The notes: generated from the sequence alone by a model not told the origin. Positions 32,901-43,735 are shown, counted from the first letter of the stretch. The stretch: 47,193 bases of DNA from Gracilaria vermiculophylla (GCA_019155205.2 JAHNZQ020000277.1:56763-103955), one strand, 5' to 3'. Made by a program: numbers and translations.

Positions 32901-34096
32901 TTTTGGCCATGGACATCTTGGGTCCTCTCCCCAAGACGGAGCAAGGGCATCGATTTATCCTCGTGATCACGGATCGCTTTTCCAAGATCACGCGTGCCAT
33001 CCCCCTTCGGAACACTACTGCAGCAGTGATTGCCGACGCCTTTCTGGAGCATTGGGTTTATCCCTACGAGATACCGTTGTACCTCCTTACGGACAATGGC
33101 CCCCAGTTTGCGGCGAAACTCTTCAGCGCCGTTTCCGGAATGCTGGGGGTGAAACAGTTGTTTACAACTGCCTATCATCCCCTGACTAACGGACAGGCGG
33201 AACGGTTCAACAAAACTATCGCCTAGAGGCTGAAGCACTACGTCAGGGACCACCAAAAGGATTGGGACGCATATGTGGGACCCCTCACGTATGCAGAAAA
33301 CCTACAGGTACACCGCTCCACGGAGACTGCTCCTTTCAATTTGGTGCTCTAGCGCATTCCAGCAAGTGCCCTCATCGCGGCACGTGCCACGGCGCACCCG
33401 GCGGGTGGGCCACAGACGCCAACAGCGGCGCAAGCCAAACGCTCCATCGTAAGGTGGTATGAGAACGCACTCGCCCTCGCGAAGGAGAGACTCAACGCCT
33501 CGCAGAGGAGACATAAACAGGATTTCGACCGTACGGTTATGGAAGGACCTCACCTGAAGGAAGGTGACGAGGTGTTCCTCACTAAACCCGGGGAAAACTC
33601 CGATGAACCGCCGGACATCACGCGCAAGTTAGCGCCGACCACCTCCGGACCCTTCAAAGTCCATGCCACCTATAGCGATACTGTCGCCATTGAGGTTGAC
33701 GGGCTCAGGGACACCGTCTCCCGTGATAGGGTGTCGAAAGTCCCAACGCCCAGCCTTCCAGGAATGCCCGCCACCCCACCTCAGGGACAACGCGCGGAGA
33801 GTCTTCATTCGACCACCTCAGGCGCGACGACACCACGGGATACTGGGAACCGCATCACCTCTCTCGGTGAACTAATCCTGGAGGCTTCCGTCGCCATCCT
33901 GACCCCTGAAGGTGACATCCTCTACGCGGTGGACCATATCGTCTCGCATCGACAAACCCCTGCAGGAGTACTGTACCGCGTCCACTGGTATGGGTACACC
34001 TCGATGGACAAAACAGAAGAACTTCCCGAACATATCCCGGAGAACTGCCTTAGGCGATACCACGCCAATATGGTGCAGAAACGCCTCTCCACATAG
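29709..34096 (+). pseudogene. element D pol: protease, RT, RNase H, integrase, chromodomain
   Basis: The protease has an intact AILDTGAGPNLVHADVLP site (about 30,210). The same frame continues to 31,290 with stops at 30,915, 31,173 and 31,230. A short deletion near 31,290 removes the DSYPIPR stretch (present in copy E) and shifts frame. From there to 34,096 one frame holds RT (LVYIDDVIIYY, catalytic YIDD intact, preceded by a TAA), RNase H (LDTDACKYQVGCALLQ, TSEREFLAIEW; the later TDH reads TNH), the integrase zinc region (HYPRLARHH...CYFC), DDE core (LLAMDILGPL, LLTDNGPQF, NGQAERFNKT) and a C-terminal chromodomain (VDHIVSHRQTPAGVLYRVHW, WYGY). Five further stops lie in this part, including 32,246, 33,224 and 33,350. 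Confidence 0.9.
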
Positions 34097-34338
34097 GCGC
34101 TTCCGTTTAGGAAAGGGGGAGGGGGCCCCCAAACGGAGATGCTCGTCGTCTTCGCCGTCTACTCCCTACCTGGGGTTATCTTTTTCGCCTCCAGGATGCT
34201 GTGCCCGCTCTTTCGCACGCTCCTACGGCGGCACTTAGTGTCACTGAGCTCGCGGGCACGGCTTATGCATGTCTGAACTACCATTCGTGGAGTTTTTGCT
34301 CCATCCGAAGGATCGTTTATTGGTCTAGGTCCTATCAC

Positions 34339-35742
34339 CTACAGGTCACCAAACCCCGTTGAGTATTCCGCTTCGAGGCGCGCTTTCGCTGTTAGCGCAT
34401 GGCAGTCAAAGAACTCCGCCAGGCTGTCCTTGAGGACCGCCATCGAGGCTCGGTCTGTCCGGGCCTTATGGAGCTCTAAGACACAAGCACGCGCCTCGCG
34501 CAGGGCCTCCACAGGAGAAGTCGGAGCAGGACGGCCTGTCACGAGGCACGCCTGCACCAACTCCTGGAAGGCAGCCTCCAGAGCCCCAGAGGAGACTCCT
34601 CTCGACGGTGCACCCGATGCGGCCACCTTCGTTGCTGGCACAACAACCGCCACGGAGGGAGCTGCTGCAGACGTAGGACCAGCTGAGACAGGAGCGCCCC
34701 GACGGGATTCCGCGGGTTTCGCAGTGGCGGACGGCAATGCCAAGGGCGTAGTCGTTGACGCCGGAGGTGACTGCGGCGTGGGAACTGGAACGCTCCGTAG
34801 GCGAGGTTGAGTGATCGGCGCAGGGACGCTCCGCAACCGGGGTTGCACCACAGGGGCCGAAGGTACTGGGACGGGAGGAATCTCGTCCTCATCCATAGGA
34901 GACACAGCTGTTATTACCGCGGGAGCACCCGGGATTGCTGTGGGCCGCGATGTTATCACCTAAGGAGGCGCGCTCATATCCTGGGACGAAGATCCGCTTT
35001 CGCTATGGTCGAAATGCTTCCCTCGACGGAAAAGTGCCACGGTCGAGGTGTGATACACCTTAGGATTGGAAGAGGATGTCAGAGCCGGAGTAGGAGAGGA
35101 CATTCCGAAGGTGTACGAAGCAGGGTGAATGGCGACCGAACGCGTGGTTGCACCTGAGAAGAGAGACCTGAAAGCACTCGAGGATTGTTTCGAAGCTATA
35201 TTCACCACCGCGGAGGGAGCCGTATCGGGCCGCCACCGCGGAATCCAAGGCGAAGCCGGGAGACCGGCATCGGGCGAGTTATGGAGCACCATAGTGGAGC
35301 GCGCGCTCATATCCAACGGAGGACGAAGGGGGTGCGGACGAAAAAATTATGAGTCCGGCGCCTTCACGGAGATAGGATGAGCAGAGTCGACGACACGGGT
35401 GTTGCCAAAAGGAGTAACCTCGGAGGAGTCAGAGTGGCTAACGCCCCCCGGGGGTCGATATCCTCGCAGGACTGACCCACGTTCCGTCCCCGGAAGTGCG
35501 TGCTTGCACCACGCGCAGTACGCCGGAGGATGCGGGCACTCGCGCTGCCGACTGGCGCAGCGGCATCGAAAGAAGACACCAAGAAGGAGTGGATGCAGCC
35601 AGGTGAAGGAGAAGCTGAGCCTACGAACGCCGCAAGGAGTGAAACGCGAGCTTGCGGCAATACGCCGCGCAGAAGTATGGAAATGAAAAGGAACGCCTGA
35701 AGGAGAGAACGGGCAAACCGCCAGAGGCCGCACGTGCCGCAA
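34339..35742 (-). pseudogene. long antisense ORF inside element D
   Basis: On the strand opposite to gag-pol, one frame stays coding-like over about 467 codons, broken only by TAA at 35,347 and TAG at 34,960. It contains a Cys/His cluster (ECPHPPAYCAWCKH), Ser/Thr-rich linkers, an acidic MDEDEIPPVPVP stretch, a tandem repeat QPRLRSVPAPIT/QPRLRSVPVPTP, an Ala/Pro-rich part and a C-terminal helical region (ALEAAFQELVQACLV, LKDSLAEFFDCHAL). No family is recognised. The N-terminus is unclear: the frame opens after a TGA at about 35,768 and has no convincing ATG. Additional antisense ORFs between pol and the 3' LTR are known in some plant LTR elements. Competing open frames exist on the plus strand. 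Confidence 0.45.
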
Positions 35743-35807
35743 AATCGATAGGAGCCACCCCGAGGATCAAGAAAGCGGAAGATGCACCTCGAGGACATGG
35801 TGAAATT

Positions 35808-35821
35808 TAGGAAAGGGGGTA
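35808..35821 (+). promoter_or_regulatory. polypurine tract of element D
   Basis: AGGAAAGGGGG sits immediately before the 3' LTR. A nearly identical tract (AGGAAAGGGGGAGGGGG) also occurs at about 34,109, directly after pol, as if the 1.7 kb in between had been added behind an older tract. Confidence 0.65.
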
Positions 35822-36377
35822 TGTAGTACAGTAGCTCCTACGGAAATAGGGTGGTTTGGCCCTAAGGTACAATATTCCTAAGGAGGGTTCGTAATTTCTT
35901 AGCTGGGCCACGTGGTTTATAATCTCGCCCGCGTGTGCTACAGTATCCTTAGGGTCCGGTAGAAGTATTACTTATGTTTTTAGATATTTTATGCAGGTAA
36001 TTAGTACAGTAGCGAGACCTGCCGAGGCGGGCTTTTGGCTTGATACTTAATCTGCCGGTTGAGCTCCACCTCTGGGGAAGTAAAGACAAGCACCCTTTAG
36101 TCTTCTCCTATTTTTCCGGCTGGAGGCTCTTGTTTATATACGCAGGTTTTTAAGCCGCCGATCCCCAGGTCGCATCATAGCAGTGCCTGTAGGAGCATTG
36201 TCCGCCCGGTGAACCTCCCCCTCTGCTTGGTGTTTGCGGATCCACTTTCAGAATTCCCCCGGCTCGCGACAGTGGATACCGGAGACCACCTTTAGGAATA
36301 CGCGCCTTTGGAGTCACCAAGAACTCCTAACGGACGTTATGCTTTACTACCTCGACAGGAGGGCTGACAGTACCACA
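35822..36377 (+). repeat. 3' LTR of element D
   Basis: This is the 556-base partner of 26,997-27,552, beginning TGTAGTACAG and ending GTACCACA. It is followed by GTATG, the near-copy of the left target duplication. Confidence 0.92.
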
Positions 36378-37424
36378 GTATGCTACAAAATGCGTAGCAG
36401 ATGTCTGCAGTGTTTCACCTTCAACAGGATCGACAGCATTCGCAAGAGAAAAAGCTCGAGGAAGGTCGAGTGAGAGAGAAGAGAGGATGGAGTCGAGTTT
36501 TGTGCACGAAATGAAAAAGTTGGGACCAGTTTCGGTGTTGTGCGTTATCATTGGGACATCCGTAGATTCCTGGGGGGTGGAAGAGAGTGTTTTCAATAAC
36601 CTTTCCGCTGCTGTCTTAACAGAGGACGCAATGTTGGTATGAGAAGGGGTAGGGAGTGATCCACGACGTGGGGAATGAGGGGTGGGTTCCTAAAGGTTAT
36701 CAAGGATGGATTGGGGACGACTCTGAAGGGGGATTGGCGCTGGTGCAGATGAAATTGACGTCAGGGAAATCTGATATATATCAGTAACTGATCCATGGTG
36801 GCGATCGGAGGTGACTCCAAAGAGGAGACGGCGTGGTCCACTGAATATGCTCTGCACACGAACTGCGCCTTGGCGAGTCGCTAGATGGTGAAGAGACTCT
36901 GCCGAAAGTTCAATCTGTGAATGAGAATACCTTATATGCTCCAAGAGACGGTGCAGATCAATATAAAAGGAAGTGCAACTCTGGCAGCGATAACCGGTCT
37001 ACACACGCAGACTCGTTAATGGGCGTAAAAGCGAAGCAGAGGGGGAGGGGGAGTCCGGGTTGTATTCGTTCCAAATTGGGTGGGGAGGTTCGGTGTTCAG
37101 CATTGCGATTCGTTTTGCCCATACCTTGTCAGCGGTTTTGTGAGCATGTTTCGGTGGAATATTATGCGTCGTTTTGAGATGAAAGCGGAGGAAACGAAGA
37201 GACGGTATACCACACTCACAAGTAACACACACAATGAAAAAACCAACAGAGTGGAGGCCAATTTTGAGCCCGCCAGTACCAGCTGTCGTAATGGGAGAAA
37301 CAGTATCGGCAGCGGGAGGCAACTGCGGCGTAATGGAAGAAGAGATGAAAGCAGCAGACATTACTGGGACGGGATTGATGTGGCGGTCTGCATTCAAAGT
37401 CGGGAAATCGTTGTTGTTGTTCAT
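36378..37424 (-). pseudogene. ORF with two C2H2 zinc fingers, interrupted by element D
   Basis: The frame starts at ATG 37,424 (MNNNNDFPTLNADRH). Finger 1 is CVTCECGIPSLRFLRFH then LKTTH. Finger 2 is CQSCTSFYIDLHRLLEH then IRYSH. Both have the spacing C-X2-C-X12-H-X4-H. A Ser/Pro-rich part follows, up to element D. The same frame is interrupted by TAG at 36,999 and TAG at 36,690 and resumes on the far side of D at 26,991. The leader is pyrimidine-rich on the coding strand. N-terminal C2H2 pairs occur in some non-LTR retrotransposons (R2/NeSL type), but no reverse transcriptase is visible here, so a host gene is equally possible. Confidence 0.55.
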
Positions 37425-38711
37425 ACTTGAAGTTTTGAGAGATACGAAGGGACTTTATCGTACGCGGCCGACGAGGGAGAAGATGGAAAATTGATGAAAA
37501 CGACAAATCCTCCGGCGAGAAGAACGAAGAGCCGCAGAAAAGTGAGATACGACCGCCAGAGGAGAGAGGGAGGAGCAGAGCGGAAGGAAACAGAAAAACA
37601 ACGATAATGTGCAGAACAAAAAAGTGCCGAGACAAAGCAGGAAGAAAAAATCGTTGTTTTAACAAGACAAAGGCTACAGAGGGGGAGGGGGGAGGGGGTG
37701 GGGTGCAGGAAGGAAAATCCAGTGGCTACGAGAAGTAAACGCCACTACAAACGCTTGTAATTACACTTGCTGTAGAGGATCCGGGAATATAGGATGGTAA
37801 ATGGTGCATGTGTGTCATGGATAAAGGGGGAAGGTATGTTACATTTTGCGGAATTGGAAGAATGGCGGGAGACGAATGGGATCGGAGATTGAGAGCTCTG
37901 CATTCAGCTGTGGTAGTATGAGCCTCACTGCGCCTTGCGGGTGTTACTGTTTGCACAAAGCTTAATGGATGTGTTGGTAGAGCTGGGGGGCATTGGGTGA
38001 TGTACTTTAGCTTTGGGGATATTGAGCCGGACATTTCGCAAAGTACACTCTCAGTACATGCGGGTTAACGCTTGGGGTGAGGGGTTTAGAAAAAAGGTGC
38101 TGCGATTTGAATGGGTGGCCTAAAAGGGTTAGAATGAATGCAATGAGAATGTATAGAAAATATGGGCAAGAAGAATGTGTAGTACGGATCTAGCACAAGA
38201 GACCGATATGTGTACATGATAATATATACTTTGGAACATATAAGGCATATATATTTTTGCTGAACGTAAGCTCTGAGCGCTGTATGAATGATGCTCTTTG
38301 GAAAACGCATGGGACGGAATAAAAAGTATAATGGAAAGCCATTGAAAACGCTTGACGGAACAAAATGCAATGAAAGCTGGAATCTGGCATAGAAAACAAA
38401 CAAGTATGTCATATTCTTTGGGGTTGTATAAAGATTACAGGTTTAGGGAAGGAATATGCACTGAAAGAAGGATGTGGAAATTAATTATGTACCTAAGCAC
38501 ATACAAGGACTTTGTAACTGACGTTTATAGAGTTAATGTAGTACAAAATAGGTCCGGATAAACACGAATGCGGTACAGGACATGTGAAAAAAAGTATGAC
38601 ATAGAGATGGTCGGCGTTATAGTGAAATATATATGTTATAAAAGCACTTTATGAATGAGTAAGGTGGAAGAAAGAAGAAAACTATATGCTAAAGAAAGGG
38701 GGCCACCGTTC
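37425..38711. other. intergenic, with a G-rich tract
   Basis: The first 280 bases are the pyrimidine-rich leader (coding strand) of the zinc-finger ORF. GGGGGAGGGGGGAGGGGG lies at about 37,681-37,698, followed by TGGGG. Bases 37,750-38,700 are A+T-richer with only short unconvincing frames. Nothing else was recognised. Confidence 0.5.
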
Positions 38712-40034
38712 TTAAGATTCAGAAGCTGGAGCCAAATTGTTATTCCAGTCATACGCATTTCCGTAGTCGATGAAGATCTCATCACCGCGTTTAATGAGAC
38801 GAGAAGCTCTCACCGTAAGTAAGGCGTACGGTTAAAGTTGTCTTCTATTTCTCAGAATGGGTGTGTAAGAACGGTCAATGTAAACATTGGCTTTTCTTCG
38901 AGGTTTAAAGCCGTCCTGCACTGCATAGAAATCTGGATCATCCAAAAGGTAGCACGGATCGTTAATAAACCCTCCGACGCAAAACCGGGCCGGGGAAATC
39001 CAGACGCTTGTCCGTTTGTTGTCCTGATTTAAACCGAGAGGAGGGTAAAAGTCAAGACCTTGGAGATCCACTTGCATGCAATAAGTGCGAAACTCTTGAG
39101 GTGTAACGCCCATAATGCCAGAACCATACGATTTGTGGATTTCGGTTCGCTGAGACATATCATGATATAGCAGCGTTCCGTAAAAGTAGCAGACTGTTTC
39201 GTGCTGGGCAAAAGTGCTGTTTGCGAACAAACCAAGCACAGCGGATGGATGCGCAACAGTAGACTGCGCCACGACAAGGCGTAGGGAGGATGCTTCCATG
39301 GCTCTGAGTTCCGGAACGTCCATGAGATTGAATTGGCCTTGATACTTCTCTGGCCATCTGTACAGTTCCAATTCATTGCCTGTGGAAACGAATTGCATGT
39401 CGTTCCATTTAGAGGCACAAAAGGAAATGATGTGCTCAGGGAATTTTTGGTACTGGGGGAAGCCAGGAACAGCAGTCCATGTCCTAGATGGGCGAATGTA
39501 GTTCTTGAAGTAGGTTGTGATTACATTTGCCGCACCAACCAGTCCCTGTGTTAGAAATCGAGCTATCTCGGCCCGGCCGGGTAGTATCTTGGGACGCGCG
39601 GATATCGGGAAAGCCCCGTTGAGCGTGTGATAGACATGGTCCGAAAAGAGATAAATTGGAGGTCCGGTGGGGATACCCTCGTACGAGGGCGAACCTGGAG
39701 GGAGAAAAGAATATTCCAGACAATGTTTCTCGGTGTCACGGGCGGTTGAATTCCGTAATCCAAAGAGTGCTTCACCACGATGGAGGTAGTTAATCGCGTG
39801 GGTGACAAAATTCATACTGAAGATCCCGCTTGCTGTAGTATACTGGGCGTAACGGCGGGACTGCAGTTGCGATACGTACTGTAGCTCTAAGGCCGAAAAG
39901 GCCAAAACAACAAAAAAAATTAAAAAACTAAAAGAACCGTGCAAAGCAGGTGATATCAGGCCTCCATACTGTAGCAAGCGGGCCGCGCGTGGGTGTCGTG
40001 CGCGTACTGGGAGGCCATTCAATGCGTGTGCCAT
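38712..40034 (-). CDS. SET-domain membrane protein with an in-frame TAA inside the domain
   Basis: SET domains usually transfer methyl groups from S-adenosylmethionine to lysine. The first ATG is at 40,034 (MAHALNGLPV). A membrane segment lies at residues about 33-50. The C-terminal half has the SET order: AVLGLFANSTFAQHE with YFYGTLLYHD (about 265-292), then ARFCVGGFINDPC (about 349-361, the usual RFINH/RFIND site), then NVYID. A TAA at 38,832-38,834 ends the frame after 400 codons. The same frame continues with LTVRASRLIKRGDEIFIDYG and ends NAYDWNN...SES at 38,712, which is exactly the missing C-terminal SET part (GEEI..DYG). The gene is either a recent pseudogene, uses readthrough, or carries a sequencing error. 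No frame-preserving intron removes only the TAA without deleting conserved strand residues. Confidence 0.65.
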
Positions 40035-40137
40035 GTCGCGCGACACGCGCCGAGACGGCTGCCTTGGAGTCCACCGTGCAAACGAACGTGAATTGCGCCT
40101 GCGATGGTAACCGTCTTCATATATACGGCCTAATCGG

Positions 40138-40955
40138 AATCTAGTGAATCAACAAAGTGGCAAGAAATATCTCCACTGAGTGCGTCTCACTTCAATTCTA
40201 GAACAGATACGTTTGACTCTTGAAGCAAATGTGTAACTAAAGACGCAGTGTGCATTGGCGAATTATCCTGTTGCAAAAAAAGCTTTAATGATGAAAATAG
40301 TAGCCAATTGATGACACATAATTGTATAGCACTTCTTGATATTTTTCCGCTTTCATAGTTGTTCAAATGAATGCAATGTCAGTAAGAGCGTTTTAAAAAT
40401 GACAGCCGAGACCATTACAGAAGCCTTTTAAGAAGGCCTGGTACGAAATTCAGAATATTTATTACAAAGACCATTCTAACAAAATATGTAGCAATCTGGA
40501 CCGTCTTCATTGAACCTATCTTCATCGGCGAAAAGAAGACTTTCTCTTTCTTTTCTACATTACGCTTTTACAGCACTCCAATGAACGTATTTTGCTTGCG
40601 ATGTTCTTGAAGAATTTGTTTTATACTTGAATAAATTTGTGTCGTTTAATGACAACCAGAATGTTGATGTTGAAACATTGAGATTAAGATTCATTCCCAT
40701 TGTTTTGCACGATCCCTTTTTTTGGAAAAACTCTCTTTCACTTTCTATTTTCTCTGCTAAACTAAACTTTCTAGAACGGCCTGTAGATCATTGTAGTCTT
40801 TGAAGAGTCCGAATTTTAAGAAGATTAGCAACTTTCACCGTAGAACGCTTCAGTTTTTGAGCGATGGCACTGTTGGAGTTTTTTTTCGACGTTTACGTTC
40901 ATGATCTGAAGTTGCTATTGCTTAGAAAAAGGAGGAGCCCTAGCAAATTTCGGTG
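40138..40955 (-). pseudogene. Tc1/mariner copy 3
   Basis: The minus strand from 40,955 starts where the family has its ATG (here TAG-containing GCTAGG). It has an HTH segment (SAIAQKLKRSTVKVANLLK, GRSRKFSLAEKIE, GMNLNLNVS). The catalytic core reads LLFADEDRFNEDGPDCY and LQQDNSPMHTASLV, keeping the first two Asp residues. The third acidic region (LNPIEN) is missing. Several stops are present. It aligns with copy 2 over the whole N-terminal part. Confidence 0.8.
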
Positions 40956-41229
40956 AAAAGAAGACGGTTTTTATATATTTTTGAAACGATTCTACATAAA
41001 CGATGTGCATAAATTATACTACAGAACAGTTTTGGCGTACTACTAACGGAGAATATGATTTTAAAACGCATTCCAAACATAAAATGGTTTGAGTACATAC
41101 GGACATCTCCGCCAGTTTTATGTGGGAAATTGCAAGAAACCAAACATTGCATTAACGTGGTATACTACCAATGTTTAGAATAAATTTGATCGCTTTCTTG
41201 TTTGACTCTGAACGTTACCTCCCCACCGG

Positions 41230-42410
41230 CTCTGATTGAGCAAGTTCCACACGCCGCATCAATGCAGAAGGAGATACTCATAGGAGACGAACTTGACGTG
41301 CTCGCGCATATTTCCAGCTCTTCGGATTAAGATGAAGATATCGTGAGGGGTGAATCATGCCCTGGACGAGCGCCCAATGTAGAGCGCTTTTGATGATTGA
41401 GTTGTAGAGCAGCTTTATCATGAACATTTCTCCAACAGTCCCGTGTACAATGCCCGTGCGTTCAAAAGAAGGTTTCGATTATCTCTAAACCATTATACGC
41501 GCTTTCAGGCATCTTTACTGGGCGCTGACCGCTTCTTTCATTTACGAAAAGATGTGACAGGACGGATGGGGCTCTCTGCAGAGTAGAAGCTACTAGCCGC
41601 TTTGCGCATGCTCGCATACGGCAACAGCGCTGAGTCCATTGATGAATACGTACAACTGGGCGAATCCACTACTCTGCAGTGTCTTAATAATTTCTGCCAG
41701 GGTGGGATAAGAGTTTTTTTGACTGAATAGCTTCTAATTACAACTGAACAGGATCTCAAAGCTATACTACATCGAAACGATGCAAATGGGTGGCTTGAGC
41801 TGCTATGATCCATCAATTGCTGTAAATGGCTTTGGGAGAACTGTCCCACCGCTTGGCCGGGTCAGCTCGTGGGAAAAGAAGGGGTGCCAGCAACTATATT
41901 GGAAACCATTGCGGATGACAGGATGTGGATGCAGCACATGTTTTTTGTAATGCCAGGAAGCGCGAACGACATACATGTTCTACATAAACCCCATCCTCGG
42001 ACAAAATAGCCATGGGATAGTTCCCGATACCTTTGAAGTACACCATAGAAGGACAGGATCGGAAAACAACATACTGGTGGGCAGATGGAATTTATCCTGG
42101 ATATCGTTGCTTTGTTTTCCCCAAGCCACGCCATGGTAATGAAAAGAAAGAGCATTTCTCATCGGTGTAAAAGAGCGTTCGAGAGCATATTAAACATGCA
42201 TTTAGACGTTTCTAAAACAATTGGCACATACTCGGGCACATCACTCGCTTTAGGGGCGCAAAACAAATGGGAAACGGTTGTTTTTTGTTGTATATTGCTG
42301 CACAATATGTGAACGGACATAAAATGGGAGGAGCAAGATATTGGTACGCACATTCACACACAAAATTCGGACTGTTCGATAGAAATAAGAGCTTAGGTTG
42401 ACCCGATGTG
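41230..42410 (+). pseudogene. PIF/Harbinger-type transposase (DDE_Tnp_4)
   Basis: An acidic N-terminus is followed by SCPGRAPNVERF, LYHEHFSNSPVYNARAFKRR, KLLAALRMLAYGNSAESIDE, YVQLGESTTLQC, WENCPTAWPGQLVGKEGVP, FFVMPGSANDIHVL, YWWADGIYPGYRCFVFPKP, a SVREHIKHAF segment and ILLHNM. This order is typical of the family. The first catalytic Asp (DCMHW in relatives) reads Asn (SINCCKW), the second (NDI) is kept, and the acidic residue in VERAF reads Lys. At least four stops or frameshifts occur, so it is inactive. Confidence 0.85.
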
Positions 42411-42504
42411 GGTGTGATAAAGGACCTACAGCCAGTATAGAAGTTGTAGCTGGGTCAATGGTGGCACTTCACCAGGCAAAGAACCTTATGGCAGATTAGC
42501 CATC

Positions 42505-43113
42505 TCACTTGAAAAATAAGCGACTAGTAGTTGAGCAGCTATGCAGGGCTCTTGATGCTTCCGCTTCTTTGTTTGTCTGCTCGTAGGATGGGATGTGGTA
42601 TTGGGATCCATTATCATCTCTGACATCTAAAAGGATTGTCAGAGGCTGCGTCAAATGCTTCTGACGCTTGTTTTTAAATCTCTGTAGATCGGAAACAACT
42701 CGCTTGCTCACGGTGCCACAATTTTCTGCCATTTTGTCGTCATTCCATCTCTGTGCACCGAACGTAAACAGTAGTATCTCAAAACATAAGCTACATTCGG
42801 TGTTATGTTTACTTTTACAGTCCAGGGCTTTCTTTTCAACACTGAGCTTCTCCTCTGCAGGACGCTCCTGCCCAGCTTTCATTTTCGTCATAGTTATTCG
42901 ACAAACGCGTGCGTTCTAGTTCGTTAGAGGCACTGCAAATCCTCCAGACCCTTCAGTGCCGTCGAGTACTTCAGAACTATAAACGATGCCTCCAAATCTG
43001 TGCTCTGGCTTGCTTTCATTCATTTCAATTTCTTGAGAGAGACTAAATATCGGATGTTGCATTAAATGCCAGGCTGCCACAAACTTTAAGGTTTTGCTAC
43101 AGACGTCTGCTGC
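42505..43113 (-). pseudogene. possible accessory ORF of the Harbinger element
   Basis: Two same-strand ORFs convergent to the transposase: 43,113 down to 42,916 (KFVAAWHLMQHPIFSLS and an acidic/serine part) and 42,891 down to 42,505 (starting ATG, MTKMKAGQERPAEEK). PIF/Harbinger elements commonly carry a second gene with a Myb/SANT-like domain that pairs with the transposase. A Trp followed by a short helix and a basic tail would fit loosely. The homology is not certain, and the ORF may belong to something else. Confidence 0.35.
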
Positions 43114-43117
43114 ATTG

Positions 43118-43670
43118 TGTGCTTCCGTCAGTTTACTTCTCGTGGTAGTAGCGCACAAAGTCTGTTAGGAGTTTCTGTCGACTTCAACAGCGCAAGCTCT
43201 TAAAGTTGGTCCCCGATGCTCGCTGATACAAGCTGGGAGAATTATAAAAGAGGATCCGCGACCATCAAGCACAGAGGGAGGTTTACTGAGCGGACAGTGC
43301 TTCCACAGGTGCTGAAACGAGGCATCCTGGGTATCGGCGGCTTAAAAACCGTAGAATGTTTGACGAGAGTCTCTAACTGGAAAAATAGACGTAGATTCAA
43401 AGATGCTTGGTCGACTTCCCCAGAGGTGGAGCTCTACGGGTAGATCAAGTATTACGTCGGGAGCCCGCCTCTGCAGGCTTTACTACTGTACTAATTAACC
43501 ACCCGGATTAACTAAAATAAATATAAATTCTACCGTTCCTCAGGGGTATTGTAGCGCCCGTGAGCCAAATTATGCACTACGTGCATCAGATAATAAGACA
43601 CGAGCCCTCCTTAAGATTGACCCGTCGTAAAGCCACACCACCTTACTATATTAAGACCTACTGTACTATT
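43118..43670 (-). repeat. solo LTR of the element D family (inverted)
   Basis: The reverse complement matches the D-family LTR along its length, including the GAGCTCCACCTCTGGGGAAG block and the ATTAGTACAGTA block. Termini are degraded (AATAGTACAG; AAGCACA). Flanks CATTG and CGTTG form a 5-bp duplication with one mismatch. It is the most diverged LTR copy here. Confidence 0.85.
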
Positions 43671-43735
43671 CGTTGCACATATTTTACCCTCCATAGAGAC
43701 AGATACTGAGGCAAACAATATCTGTATGGATTGTA

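Larger units (their letters stand above)
26997..36377 (+). mobile_element. Ty3/gypsy chromovirus, element D (9.4 kb, nearly full length)
   Basis: Two 556-base LTRs (TGTAGTAC...GTACYACA) enclose Gag, protease, RT, RNase H, integrase and a chromodomain, plus an extra 1.7 kb between pol and the 3' LTR. Flanking GTAGG and GTATG form a 5-bp target duplication with one mismatch. By eye the LTRs are roughly 93% identical. Several point stops and one small deletion make it non-autonomous now, but most catalytic residues survive. At least three more LTRs of this family lie in the window as solo copies, so the family was once active here. Confidence 0.92.

Noticed and set aside
31100..33400. Reassigned stop codons (many in-frame TAG/TAA in element D, the zinc-finger ORF and the SET gene)
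   Set aside because: At the same conserved Trp of RNase H, D has TAG and copy E has TGA, both explained by G-to-A changes from TGG. Other stops arise from CGA to TGA or TCG to TAG. Ordinary decay explains them, and intact host genes give no sign of a changed code.
38832..38960. A small intron removing the TAA of the SET gene
   Set aside because: A frame-preserving GT-AG pair can be drawn (about 66 bases), but it would also delete the conserved strand LLTVRA, which fits the SET domain, so it is unlikely.
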